Notes under the pieces: model-generated
What the model was told of the DNA's origin: nothing
The model's input: the letters and a program-made list of their open reading frames with translations, nothing else
Databases searched by the model: none
Made by a program: the position numbers and the translations under genes
Part shown: piece after piece, positions 8,677-16,614 of the stretch
Numbering within the stretch: the stretch's first letter is position 1
Layout: each line of letters opens with the position of its first letter
Source of the DNA: Streptomyces sp. SLBN-31
GTDB taxonomy: Bacteria > Actinomycetota > Actinomycetes > Streptomycetales > Streptomycetaceae
Assembly (NCBI RefSeq): GCF_006715395.1
Contig: NZ_VFNC01000001.1
Location: 2,170,001 to 2,234,000 of the forward strand
DNA length: 64,000 nt
Direction of reading: 5' to 3'

Positions 8677-9561
8677 TTGCGTGACCGGCGTATGTCCGCG
8701 ATACGGAAGGGCCTGAGGCGGCGGGGGAGGCTGATGGCACAGGCCGTGAGCCCGCCGCGGCGGACGCTCGACGCCATCCCGTCCCCGCGCGGCGAAACCC
8801 TCCTGCACGGCGCCGCCCGTCCCGCGCCTGGTGGAGTCACCGGTCTTCGTACTGTCCTCGGTGCGCTCCGGCTCGACCCTGCTCAGGGTCCTGCTCAACA
8901 GCCACAGCCGCGTCCGCGCTCCGCACGAGATGCACCTGCGCACCCTGCACGTCCACCTCTCCCGCGAGTTCACGGCGGACGCGATGAAGCGCTCCGGCTC
9001 GACAAGGACGAGCTCGAACACCTGCTGTGGGACCGGGTGCTGCACCTCGAACTCACCCGCAGCGGAAAGGACGTCATCGTCGACAAGACGCCGCCCAACA
9101 CCCTCATCTGGCCGCGCCTGCACCGATGTTGGCCCAGGGCCCGTTACATCCTGCTGCTGCGCCACCCCGGCGCGGTCATCGCCTCGCAGATCTGACCGCC
9201 GCACCGACCCCGATCACGCGGCCATCCGCGCCGAGGTCCTCGGCTACGCCGAGAAGCCGGAGCAGGCACGGCGGAACCTGGACGCGCACGTCCTGCGGTA
9301 CGAGGACCTCACCGCAGACCCGGAGGGCGCGACCCGCGCCCTGTGCGGCTACCTCGGCGTCGAGTGGGAGCCCGCGATGCTCGACTACGGCGGCAAGGAC
9401 CACGGCATCTTCCGCCCCAGCTCGGCGACTGGTCGAAGACCGTCAGGTCGGGCCGCGTCCAGCCCGCCCGGACCGCCACCGCCGAGACCGAACTGCCGCC
9501 CCGGCTCGCGGAGTTGGCGAAGGCGTGGGGGTATCCGGTCGGGACACCCCCACGCCTGTGA
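8677..9561 (+). pseudogene. Sulfotransferase-family gene broken by frameshifts
   Basis: The pieces of a PAPS-dependent sulfotransferase-like protein lie in order but in alternating frames. The N-terminal piece is in the frame of the TTG at 8677; VFVLSSVRSGSTLLRVLL (the 5'-phosphosulfate loop, from 8831) is in the next frame; LDKDELEHLLWDRVLHLELTRSGKDVIVDKTPPN returns to the first; DPDHAAIRAEVLGYAEKPEQ (from about 9200) is again in the second; and GDWSKTVRSGR to the end (9561) in the first. Shifts map near 8815, 8987, 9193 and 9420; two of them are explained by one missing G or C in a short run. Either a decayed gene or base-calling errors in G/C runs would give this pattern. The restored protein would be about 290 aa. 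Confidence 0.75.
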
Positions 9562-9589
9562 CACCGACTGGGCCAGCCGGTCGATCGGC

Positions 9590-11278
9590 TCAGCCGGTGA
9601 AGCCGGCCGTGATCGAGGTGAACTGCCAGTTGTTCTGGCTGATGCCGGAGCAGTTGCTCACCACGCCCCCGCCCGGGCAGGGGCGGTCGCGGTTGACCGA
9701 CCAGAAGGCGAGCCGTGCGATGTGGTGGGAGTTGGCCCAGTCCTTGATCTGGGTCCAGATCGCCGGAGTGGTGTTCTCCTGCTGGTCGGACAGCCCGTTC
9801 ATGCCGGAGATGCCGATGTGCGAGTAGGCCGTCGCGTCGTCCCAGCCGAAGGTCGACTTCAGCTTGGTCTTCAGGCCCTCGGCCGCGTTCACCGTGTTGC
9901 CGTACATGTCCGAGCCACCGCCGAAGTCGAACGGCATGATGGTGAAGACGTCGATGTTCGCGCCGAGCGACTGGGCCTGCTCGATGAGCCGGTTGCCGTA
10001 GTACGTCGGCCCGGTGGTGGTGGTCCCGAAGGTGACGATCGTCTTCAGGCCGGGGTTGTTGGCCTTGACGGTCTTCAGCGCGGTCAGGATCTTCGCCTGC
10101 ACGGCCTCGTTCTCGAACTCGTCCGTGTTCTCGATGTCCATGTCGACGGCCTTGAGGCCGTAGGCGTCGATCACCTTCTGGATGGCCCCGGCGAGCGCGC
10201 TCGCGGAGGAGCAGTTGGCGCCGAGCTTGCTGCCCTGCCAGCCGCCGAACGACGGCACGATGTCACCGCCGGCGGAACGGATCTGGTTGATGGCGGTCTG
10301 GTCGACGCCGCCGGTCAGCGCCCGGCTGCCGTCCCAGGCCGGGGTGCAGCCGCCGGAGTCCAGCACGAACGCCATCGTGAACCACTTGACGCCGGTCGCG
10401 CTCATCACCGTGGAGGGGTTCGGCGGGTCGCCCCAGCCCTCGTACAGGTACGGCGCGGCCTGCTTGAAGCCAGTCCCGCCCCCGCCGCCCGCGTCGGTCG
10501 TCACGCTCACGGAGTTGGAGGCGCCGGAGGTGTTCCCGGCCGCGTCCCGCGCCTTGACGGTGAAGGTGTAGGCCGTGCTGGGCGAGAGCCCGCTGACCGT
10601 CGCGGACGTGCCGGAGACGGAGAGCACGTTGTTGGAGCCGCTGTAGATGTCGTAGGCCGTGACGCCGACGTTGTCGGTCGAGGCGTTCCACTTCAGTGAC
10701 ACGCTCGACGACGTCTTGCCCGTGGAGGTCAGCCCGCTGGGCGTGCTGGGCGCCTGGGTGTCGCCGCCGCCTCCGCCCCCTCCGGGCCCGTCGAGGCTGA
10801 TGTCGTCGGCGTAGTAGGTCCCCTGCGCGTACCAGCCGTGCACGTAGATCTGCGCGCTGGTCTGCGAGGCGCCGGTGGTGAAGGAGACGCTCAGCTGGCT
10901 GTACGCCGACGGTGAGGTGGTCCACGTCGACGCACCGCCGTTGACGCCCAGGTAGACGTAGGAGCCGCGCACCCAGCCGCTGAGCGAGTACGTGGTGTTC
11001 GGCTGCACCGACACGGTCTGGGTGCACTGCGCGTTGTCGCTGTCGGTCACCGCGCCCTGAAGTGCCTTGGAGCCGCCGTGCACGGGTGAGGAGACGACCG
11101 AGCCGAGGTTCCCGGTGCAGGTCCAGGGGGACAGACTGCCGGACTCGAAGCCGGGGTTGGTCAGGATGTTGGCCGCCTGGGCCGTGCCCGGGAGGGCGAT
11201 GGCTCCGGCGAGCGCGAGAGCGGCGGAGCCGACCAGGGCGAGGAGCCGGTGTCTGGAACGTCTGAGTGTGTTGCGCAC
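9590..11278 (-). CDS. Secreted GH18 chitinase with CBM and fibronectin III domains
   Basis: Exported endochitinase-type enzyme (562 aa from the GTG at 11278, which has GGGAG 5 nt upstream). Order: signal peptide (LLALVGSAALALAGAIALPGTAQA), a beta-sandwich carbohydrate-binding module (NILTNPGFESGSLSPW, about residues 36-165), a Gly-rich linker, a fibronectin III domain (about 172-262), a second Gly linker, and the GH18 barrel. The catalytic motif appears as AVDMDIE with the acid/base Glu at 383, the form found in one bacterial GH18 branch rather than the DGxDxDWE form. SFGGWQGSKLG is the second GH18 signature. Two DasR-like operators upstream point to N-acetylglucosamine control. It converges with the broken sulfotransferase gene. 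Confidence 0.93.
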   Translation of the reverse strand: MRNTLRRSRHRLLALVGSAALALAGAIALPGTAQAANILTNPGFESGSLSPWTCTGNLGSVVSSPVHGGSKALQGAVTDSDNAQCTQTVSVQPNTTYSLSGWVRGSYVYLGVNGGASTWTTSPSAYSQLSVSFTTGASQTSAQIYVHGWYAQGTYYADDISLDGPGGGGGGGDTQAPSTPSGLTSTGKTSSSVSLKWNASTDNVGVTAYDIYSGSNNVLSVSGTSATVSGLSPSTAYTFTVKARDAAGNTSGASNSVSVTTDAGGGGGTGFKQAAPYLYEGWGDPPNPSTVMSATGVKWFTMAFVLDSGGCTPAWDGSRALTGGVDQTAINQIRSAGGDIVPSFGGWQGSKLGANCSSASALAGAIQKVIDAYGLKAVDMDIENTDEFENEAVQAKILTALKTVKANNPGLKTIVTFGTTTTGPTYYGNRLIEQAQSLGANIDVFTIMPFDFGGGSDMYGNTVNAAEGLKTKLKSTFGWDDATAYSHIGISGMNGLSDQQENTTPAIWTQIKDWANSHHIARLAFWSVNRDRPCPGGGVVSNCSGISQNNWQFTSITAGFTG

Positions 11279-11345
11279 GCGATCTCCCTGGAGGAATGGG
11301 GGTGTTCGGGAGTGCAGAGAGAGAAGCAGGGGTGTGCGCAACCAA

Positions 11346-11361
11346 GTTGGTCTGGACCAGT
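11346..11361. promoter_or_regulatory. DasR-responsive element (dre-like), proximal
   Basis: GTTGGTCTGGACCAGT matches the dre consensus ACTGGTCTAGACCAGT at 13 of 16 positions and is itself nearly palindromic. It lies 68 bp upstream of the chitinase start. DasR is the GntR-family repressor released by phosphorylated amino sugars. Confidence 0.7.
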
Positions 11362-11386
11362 CACGGTGTCAAGATGCTGCGCCATG

Positions 11387-11402
11387 ATTGGTCCAGACCG
11401 GT
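11387..11402. promoter_or_regulatory. DasR-responsive element (dre-like), distal
   Basis: ATTGGTCCAGACCGGT matches the dre consensus at 13 of 16 positions and contains TGGTCCAGACC, the core of the direct repeat known from Streptomyces chitinase promoters. It sits 41 bp from the proximal site, about four helical turns. Confidence 0.7.
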
Positions 11403-11457
11403 GTGAAGGTGTCGTCCGAACGGGCCCGCGACGCCGAGCCTTGCCGAACGGCACGTC

Positions 11458-12603
11458 CTAGGCCGGTGCGATGGCCCGGCCGACCGTTTCGGAAGAGGTG
11501 ACCTCGACGGGCTCCGTCGTCTGCGCGGGCACCGCCGGCAGCAGCGCTTCGGGCTCCTCGGCCCGCTGCTGCGGAAGGGAGACGGCACGCAGCGGCCGCG
11601 GGCCCGACACCACCGTGTAGTCCTGCCCCAGGAACGGCGGGGCCATCTCGCCCGGGTCCTCCCCGAGCGCCAACTGCACAGCCGCCCAAGGGGCGTTGAC
11701 CCCGCACAGCGACAGCTGGTGCAACCCGCCCGCGGGCCGCGTGTTGACGTCCATCAGCACCGGACGGTCACCGAACATCCGGAACTGGATGTTGGACAGG
11801 TAGTGCAGACCGAAGCCCTCAGCGATCCGCCGCGCCGGCTCCAGCCACTGCTCGTTGAGCGTGAACCCGCGCCGACGGCCGTTCTTGGTACGGCCGATGG
11901 CCAGGCGCACCCGGTTGTCCGGTCCGGTCAGGCAGTCCACGGACACCTCCGGCTGCTCCAGCCGCGGCATCACCAGCCAGTCCACCTGCTCGTCGCTGTC
12001 CTTGAGCGCGGAGACGACCAGGTCCAGGGGCACGTACGGGCTCGGGAACCCGGTCAGGTGCGACATCGAGAAGGGCGTACGCGTGATCACACGGAAGCCC
12101 ACCCCGCCCGCACCGGACGCCGGCTTGAAGCACGCCTTGTGCCCGGCCGCCTCCAACTCCTCGACGGCAGCGACGAGTTCGTCGACCCCACCGACCCGCC
12201 ACCACGGCGGCACCGGCACGCCGATCGCCTGCACGGCCTCGTAGGCGATCACCTTGTCCTCGAAGACGGCCACGGCCTCCGGCGGCGGCGCCAGCAGCGC
12301 CGTGCCGACCGCCTCGAAGTCCGCGCGGTGCGCCACGATCGCCGACTGCTCCAGCCGGGGCACGAACACGTCGATGCCGCGGCGCTGGCACTGGGCGAGC
12401 GCGTACTCGACGTACGCGGCGGAGGACAGGCCCTCCGGCTCCAGGTCGGCGGTGTCGGCGGCGGCCAGCACGGGCGAGTCGGCGTCACCGTGCGTCGCAT
12501 GGATCTCGACCGCGCGATCGCTCGGATTTCGCCGCAGCTGATCCATGAAGAACACGTTCTCCGCGTACGTGCGGTTGAGCCAGACGCGTACGCGAGAGAC
12601 CAT
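11458..12603 (-). CDS. ATP-grasp domain protein
   Basis: Cytoplasmic ATP-dependent ligase-fold protein of 381 aa; the substrate is unknown. The central ATP-grasp region is recognisable from AVFEDKVIAYEAVQAIGVPVPPWW, through KACFKPASGAGGVGFRVI (the nucleotide-binding lysine and glycine loop), to VLMDVNTRPAGGLHQL (the metal-binding Asp/Asn motif). It resembles carbamoyl-phosphate-synthase-type ATP-grasp enzymes found alone in Streptomyces. The ATG at 12603 has an AAAGGA about 9 nt upstream; the longer frame to 12798 lacks conserved sequence and is not used. It is divergent from the phosphoesterase and phosphopantetheinyl-transferase pair. A C-terminal tail of about 40 residues looks disordered. 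Confidence 0.85.
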   Translation of the reverse strand: MVSRVRVWLNRTYAENVFFMDQLRRNPSDRAVEIHATHGDADSPVLAAADTADLEPEGLSSAAYVEYALAQCQRRGIDVFVPRLEQSAIVAHRADFEAVGTALLAPPPEAVAVFEDKVIAYEAVQAIGVPVPPWWRVGGVDELVAAVEELEAAGHKACFKPASGAGGVGFRVITRTPFSMSHLTGFPSPYVPLDLVVSALKDSDEQVDWLVMPRLEQPEVSVDCLTGPDNRVRLAIGRTKNGRRRGFTLNEQWLEPARRIAEGFGLHYLSNIQFRMFGDRPVLMDVNTRPAGGLHQLSLCGVNAPWAAVQLALGEDPGEMAPPFLGQDYTVVSGPRPLRAVSLPQQRAEEPEALLPAVPAQTTEPVEVTSSETVGRAIAPA

Positions 12604-12906
12604 GCAAGCCGTCCTTTCACGGTTCGCGGGCAGGGCTGAGCAGCCCGTGCCCGGGCAGGGGAGATGGAGGGTCACCAAACCGCCCCTGTTGAGGGAAGTT
12701 CTCAGCGGTGGTGGTGGGGCGATCATACGGCTTCCCCGGGGCCGCGCGTGCAACGCGCGTGTTACGGATCGGCCGCTCCCGCCCGCCCCGCCCGGCACAC
12801 ACGCCCGCGGACCTGCGCACGGCCATGAGAGCCGCCTTGTCCGGACGCCTCGAATGTGGTCCCGTGGTCACGTCCGAAAGCGGGACAGGTGCGGAGGGGG
12901 CGAGAG

Positions 12907-13767
12907 GTGACGTCGACGGCCGAGGGCGCCGGGCAGCTGCTGGCCATCAGCGATCTGCACGTCGGATACCCGGAGAACCGGGCTCTGGTCGAGGCGATGC
13001 GCCCCGGGTCCGACGGCGACTGGCTGCTCGTCGCGGGCGACGTCTCGGAGATCGCCGCCGACATCCGCTGGGCGCTGAAGACCCTCGCGAGCCGGTTCGC
13101 CAAGGTGATCTGGGTGCCGGGCAACCACGAACTGTGGACCCATCCCAAGGACCCTGTCACGCTGCGCGGCGCCGCCCGCTACGAGTACCTCGTCGAGATG
13201 TGCCGTGACCTGGGCGTCACGACCCCCGAGGACCCCTACCCCGTCTGGGACGGCCCCGGTGGACCCGTGGCCGTCGCACCGCTCTTCCTCCTGTACGACT
13301 ACTCGTTCCTGCCGGCCGGCTGCGCCACCAAGGACGAGGGCCTGGCCTACGCGCACGGCACCGGCATCGTCTGCAACGACGAGCACCTCCTGCATCCCGA
13401 CCCCTACCCGTCCCGGGAGGCCTGGTGCCGGGCCCGGGTCGCCGAGACCGAACGCCGGCTCACAGCCTTCCCGGACGGCCTGCCCACCGTCCTCGTCAAC
13501 CACTACCCGTTGGACCGGCACCCCTGCGACGTGCTGTGGCACCCGGAGTTCGCCATGTGGTGCGGCACCCGGCTGACCGCCGACTGGCACCGCCGCTTCC
13601 GCGGGCGGACCATGGTCTACGGTCACCTGCACATCCCCCGGACGACCTGGCACGAGGGCGTCCGCTTCGAGGAGGTCTCCGTCGGATACCCGCGGGAGTG
13701 GCGCAAGCGGCATCAACCACCGGGAACCCTGCGGCGGGTGCTGTCGCCGGGCGACGGCGCCGGGTGA
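12907..13767 (+). CDS. Calcineurin-like metallophosphoesterase
   Basis: Cytoplasmic dinuclear-metal phosphoesterase (286 aa). All five family blocks are present: LAISDLHVGYP, VAGDVSE, VPGNHELW, VNHYPLDRHP and YGHLHIPR, giving the Asp, His and Asn metal ligands. The GTG at 12907 has GGAGG about 10 nt upstream; the frame extends 17 codons further without conserved content. The natural substrate is not known for this subfamily. It is followed 82 bp downstream by the phosphopantetheinyl transferase on the same strand. This pairing suggests a link to carrier-protein metabolism, but that is inference. Confidence 0.9.
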   Translation: MTSTAEGAGQLLAISDLHVGYPENRALVEAMRPGSDGDWLLVAGDVSEIAADIRWALKTLASRFAKVIWVPGNHELWTHPKDPVTLRGAARYEYLVEMCRDLGVTTPEDPYPVWDGPGGPVAVAPLFLLYDYSFLPAGCATKDEGLAYAHGTGIVCNDEHLLHPDPYPSREAWCRARVAETERRLTAFPDGLPTVLVNHYPLDRHPCDVLWHPEFAMWCGTRLTADWHRRFRGRTMVYGHLHIPRTTWHEGVRFEEVSVGYPREWRKRHQPPGTLRRVLSPGDGAG

Positions 13768-13849
13768 ACGCGGTGGTCGGGCGGTCGTGGCCGGATGAGG
13801 GATCCTGGGGACCGTGTGGTCGGTGCCGGACGAGGGAGGTCGGGGTCGG

Positions 13850-14533
13850 GTGATCGAGGAGCTGCTGCCGAACGAGGTGGTGGTCGTGGAGGCGCACGGC
13901 GACGACGGCACCGAGCCCGGACACCTGTTCCCCGAGGAGGCCGAGGTCGTCAGGCGGGCGGTGGACAAACGCCGCCGCGAGTTCACCCTCGTCCGCACCT
14001 GCGCCCGCCGCGCCATGGAGAAGCTCGGCGTGCCCCCGCAGCCCCTGCTGCCCGGCGAACGCGGAGCGCCCCGCTGGCCCGCCGGCCTGGCCGGCAGCAT
14101 GACCCACTGCGACGGATACAGCGCTGCGGCGGTGGTCCGCGCAACCGATCTGGCCTCCGTAGGCATCGACGCCGAACCCGACCAGCCCCTCCCGGACGGT
14201 GTGCTGGACGCCGTCTTCCTGCCCGGCGAGGCGGTCCGGCTGCGCCGCCTGGCGGAGGAGCGTCCCGAGGCGCACTGGGACCGGCTCCTGTTCAGCGCCA
14301 AGGAGTCCGTCTACAAGGCGTGGTTCCCCCTCACCGGGCGCTGGCTGGACTTCGGCGAGGCCGACATCGCGGTGTCCGTCGACCCCGGCCGGCCCCGGCA
14401 CGGCGGCTTCCGCGCCGAACTCCTGGTCCCCGGGCCGGTGGTGGGCGGTCGCAGGCTGGGGCACTTCGAGGGCCGCTGGACCGTGCAGCGGGGGCTCGTG
14501 GCGACGGCGGTGTCGGTCCCGCACACCGCCTGA
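13850..14533 (+). CDS. 4'-phosphopantetheinyl transferase, Sfp/EntD type
   Basis: Transfers the 4'-phosphopantetheine arm of CoA to carrier proteins of polyketide, non-ribosomal peptide or fatty acid synthases. 227 aa from the GTG at 13850, where the family usually begins (VIEELLP); a GGAGG lies about 10 nt upstream. A GTG at 13814 is an alternative. The Mg-binding signature GIDAE (about residue 105) and the second signature FSAKESVYKAW (about residue 147) are intact, as is MTHCDGYSAAA for CoA contact. No carrier protein or synthase gene is in the window, so it likely serves distant biosynthetic clusters. Confidence 0.93.
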   Translation: MIEELLPNEVVVVEAHGDDGTEPGHLFPEEAEVVRRAVDKRRREFTLVRTCARRAMEKLGVPPQPLLPGERGAPRWPAGLAGSMTHCDGYSAAAVVRATDLASVGIDAEPDQPLPDGVLDAVFLPGEAVRLRRLAEERPEAHWDRLLFSAKESVYKAWFPLTGRWLDFGEADIAVSVDPGRPRHGGFRAELLVPGPVVGGRRLGHFEGRWTVQRGLVATAVSVPHTA

Positions 14534-14562
14534 GCCCCCGTCGGCGATCTCGTCCTATGGCT

Positions 14563-14790
14563 TCACGGCTCCGGGCACCAGCTCTGCAGCAGCCGGAAGA
14601 ACTCCTCCTCGTTCCCCGTCAGTCCCGCCGCCGCCAGCGCCTGTTCCGCCTCGGCGAGGACGGACGGCGGTACCACGGGTGGTCGGACCTCGCCGGGCGG
14701 ACCGTCGAAGGCGGCTCGTACGGTGTGCAACAGCCGCAGGTAGGCCTGAACGGCGGTGCGCTCGCGGTCGGTCAGTACAGCAGTCGGCAT
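14563..14790 (-). CDS. Small hypothetical protein
   Basis: 75 aa, start ATG at 14790 with GGGGAGAG upstream at good spacing; the frame runs nine codons further to 14817. The product is acidic and helical-looking (TDRERTAVQAYLRLLHTVRAAF ... AEAEQALAAAGLTGNEEEFFRLLQSW), with no membrane segment and no recognisable domain. Codon usage is normal for the window. It is convergent with the phosphopantetheinyl transferase. No function is proposed. Confidence 0.6.
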   Translation of the reverse strand: MPTAVLTDRERTAVQAYLRLLHTVRAAFDGPPGEVRPPVVPPSVLAEAEQALAAAGLTGNEEEFFRLLQSWCPEP

Positions 14791-14970
14791 CGTCGGCTCT
14801 CCCCGTGTCGGCGTCATCGGTCACGCATTCACTCGAGTGCGTGTGTCCAGCTTGCCGTCCGCCACTGACAATGGGGTTCGAGGGCGCCTCGGTTCGCCCG
14901 CTCAGCGGAGGTGAAAGGTCCTCGAAACCCCTTGTGACAAAGGGTTCTCCACGGGGGATCAAAGGCTTCC

Positions 14971-14988
14971 GGCCGCTTCCGGGCGGCC
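14971..14988 (-). terminator. GC-rich hairpin after the EspR-like gene
   Basis: GGCCGC and GCGGCC arms enclose a TTCCGG loop, 46 bp beyond the EspR-like stop. It is compatible with a terminator, but it is short and lacks a T-run. Confidence 0.3.
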
Positions 14989-15034
14989 CCGGCGGGGGAG
15001 GCGCTGCTGGTCAGGGGGGACCGGGGCGGGAGCC

Positions 15035-15688
15035 CTAGCCCTCGGGACGCTTGATGCCCTCCAGGAGCATGTCCAGCCACTCCGCCACCTTGTCGCGGTG
15101 CTGGTCGGTGGGGAGTTGGGCGGCCCGCCAGGCGATGCCGCGGACGCCGTGGTCCTGCAGCAGCTTCTCCAGGGGGTCCGCGGCGGCGGTCGCCTCGTCG
15201 CGTTCGGCCAGCTTCTGCAGAAGTTCCTGTTCGGTGCCCTGCAGCGCGGTGGTGAGGGCCTCGGGGTCCTCGGCGGTGAGGAAGCCGGCGTGGACGCGGA
15301 AGAAGCGCTGGATGGCGTCGCAGTGCTCCATGGTGGGGCGGCGGTCGCCGTTGATCAGGGCCCCGGCCTGCTGACGCGACATGCCCGCGCCGTCGGCGAT
15401 CTCCTGCTGCGTGTACTTGCGGCCGTTGGGCTTCAGCCGGGTGCGACGCAGCAGGTCCAGACGTTGCAGGAAGCGGGCCTGGACGTCCGGTTCGCCTGCC
15501 GGGCGGCCGGCCAGGAGGGCCCTGACGACGGGTTCGGGAACGCCGGAGGCGACCGAGAGGCGGCGGGTGTCGAAGATCTCCGTGTGCGCCACGCCGAGCC
15601 GGTCGGCGAGCGTGCCGACGCGGGCGACGACTGCCGAGAGCGCGGCGGTCGCCGGCGTGGTGCCCGGAGCCTCGAAGCCGTCCGTCAC
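15035..15688 (-). CDS. EspR-like XRE-family DNA-binding protein
   Basis: Regulator of 217 aa. The central XRE helix-turn-helix reads YTQQEIADGAGMSRQQAGALINGDRRPTMEHCDAIQRFF (about residues 92-130). Near the C-terminus, DHGVRGIAWRAAQLPTDQHRDKVAEWLDMLL resembles the dimerisation segment of mycobacterial EspR (DDGVRRIAQRAHGLP), a nucleoid-associated regulator of secretion genes. An additional N-terminal part of about 80 residues, absent from EspR, contains a second HTH-like stretch (RLSVASGVPEPVVRALLAGRPAG). The start chosen is GTG 15688 with AGGAG 8 nt upstream; a GTG at 15724 is in frame. It is divergent from the MmyB-like gene. Confidence 0.82.
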   Translation of the reverse strand: MTDGFEAPGTTPATAALSAVVARVGTLADRLGVAHTEIFDTRRLSVASGVPEPVVRALLAGRPAGEPDVQARFLQRLDLLRRTRLKPNGRKYTQQEIADGAGMSRQQAGALINGDRRPTMEHCDAIQRFFRVHAGFLTAEDPEALTTALQGTEQELLQKLAERDEATAAADPLEKLLQDHGVRGIAWRAAQLPTDQHRDKVAEWLDMLLEGIKRPEG

Positions 15689-15836
15689 CGACAGATCTCC
15701 TACGTTTCCCAACAGGATTCTCACAAGCGGTTGCCGTGAACTCGACGGACATTACCGGGAGTTTCGAACTCACATCCAGGTCTCGCCACAACTGTGGCCT
15801 GTTTCGGCCGTCAACGGGCATGAAATGCCACGATAG

Positions 15837-15866
15837 TTGACACGACTCGCGTCCGGGCCGCAGGAT
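15837..15866 (+). promoter_or_regulatory. Promoter candidate for the MmyB-like gene
   Basis: A consensus -35 TTGACA is followed after 18 bp by CAGGAT, a common Streptomyces -10 form. The -10 element ends 46 bp before the ATG of the MmyB-like gene, within the 224-bp divergent region. Confidence 0.5.
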
Positions 15867-15912
15867 CAAGGCGCCGCGTGAAGGCCGCATAGGCAAGAGG
15901 GGTGACCTCCCG

Positions 15913-16575
15913 ATGGCACATCAGGCAGGAGGGTGGCGGCCGGCACCGCGGCCCGTCCCCGACAGTCTTGAGGCCCAGGCGTATCTGCAGGACTACGCCA
16001 CCCTCCTGGACGCCGTTCCCTTTCCGTCCGTCGTTCTCGACCACCGGTGGGACGTCGTACTCTCCAACAACGCTTTCGCGTCACTTTTCGGTGGCGTGGG
16101 TCCGCACCCGACGGCCATGCCCGGCGAGAACTTCCTGCGGTTCGTGCTGTTCCACCCCGACGCGGGGACCGTGCTCGGCGAGCACGAGTCGAGTTGGTGC
16201 CTGCCCATGCTGGCCCACTTCGCGGCCGCCGTGGAGCGTCACGGCCACGACCACGGTCTGCAGGCCATCCGCCGGGACATCGCCCAGGATCCCATCATGG
16301 ACGCCGCCTACCGGCAGGGGCTGCCGCACTGGATGAGCGCCGTGGGGGAGCGGGCCGTGGAGCACGACGGCGCCGTACGGCCCCTGCTCCACCCCGATCC
16401 GCGCTGGGGTGCCACCGACTGCCGGGTCGTCGACGAGACGCCGCGGACGCTCGGGGAGTTGGGTTACACACGGCTGACACTGGTGCTGCGGGAGTCCCGG
16501 CGCGACCGTCCGCGGTCCCGCAGGACGCGGTCGACGGGCGCGCACCTGCGGGTGGTGCCGGCCGCCGAGCGCTGA
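15913..16575 (+). CDS. MmyB-like (PAS-type) ligand-binding protein without HTH
   Basis: 220 aa. The sequence from about residue 20 to 185 resembles the C-terminal ligand-binding domain of MmyB-type XRE regulators (LLDAVPFPSVVLDHRWDVVLSNNAFASLFG, then LHPDAGTVL and a conserved histidine-rich AHFAAAVERHGHDHGL). These regulators normally carry an N-terminal helix-turn-helix, which is missing; only about 20 Pro/Ala-rich residues precede the domain. A basic tail (RRDRPRSRRTRSTG) ends the protein. ATG start with GAGGGG upstream. It is divergent from the EspR-like gene, so the two may act as a split sensor/DNA-binder pair; that is inference. Confidence 0.72.
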   Translation: MAHQAGGWRPAPRPVPDSLEAQAYLQDYATLLDAVPFPSVVLDHRWDVVLSNNAFASLFGGVGPHPTAMPGENFLRFVLFHPDAGTVLGEHESSWCLPMLAHFAAAVERHGHDHGLQAIRRDIAQDPIMDAAYRQGLPHWMSAVGERAVEHDGAVRPLLHPDPRWGATDCRVVDETPRTLGELGYTRLTLVLRESRRDRPRSRRTRSTGAHLRVVPAAER

Positions 16576-16582
16576 CCTGACC

Positions 16583-16607
16583 CCGTCGGCGTTCAGGTCG
16601 CCGACGG
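16583..16607. terminator. Bidirectional terminator hairpin
   Basis: CCGTCGGCG and CGCCGACGG form a perfect 9-bp stem with the loop TTCAGGT. It fills the 39-bp gap between two convergent genes and can serve both strands. Confidence 0.75.
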
Positions 16608-16614
16608 TGTCATG

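Noticed and set aside
13850..14533. Phosphopantetheinyl transferase as sign of a biosynthetic gene cluster here
   Set aside because: No carrier protein, synthase, tailoring or resistance genes lie nearby; such transferases often stand alone in Streptomyces.
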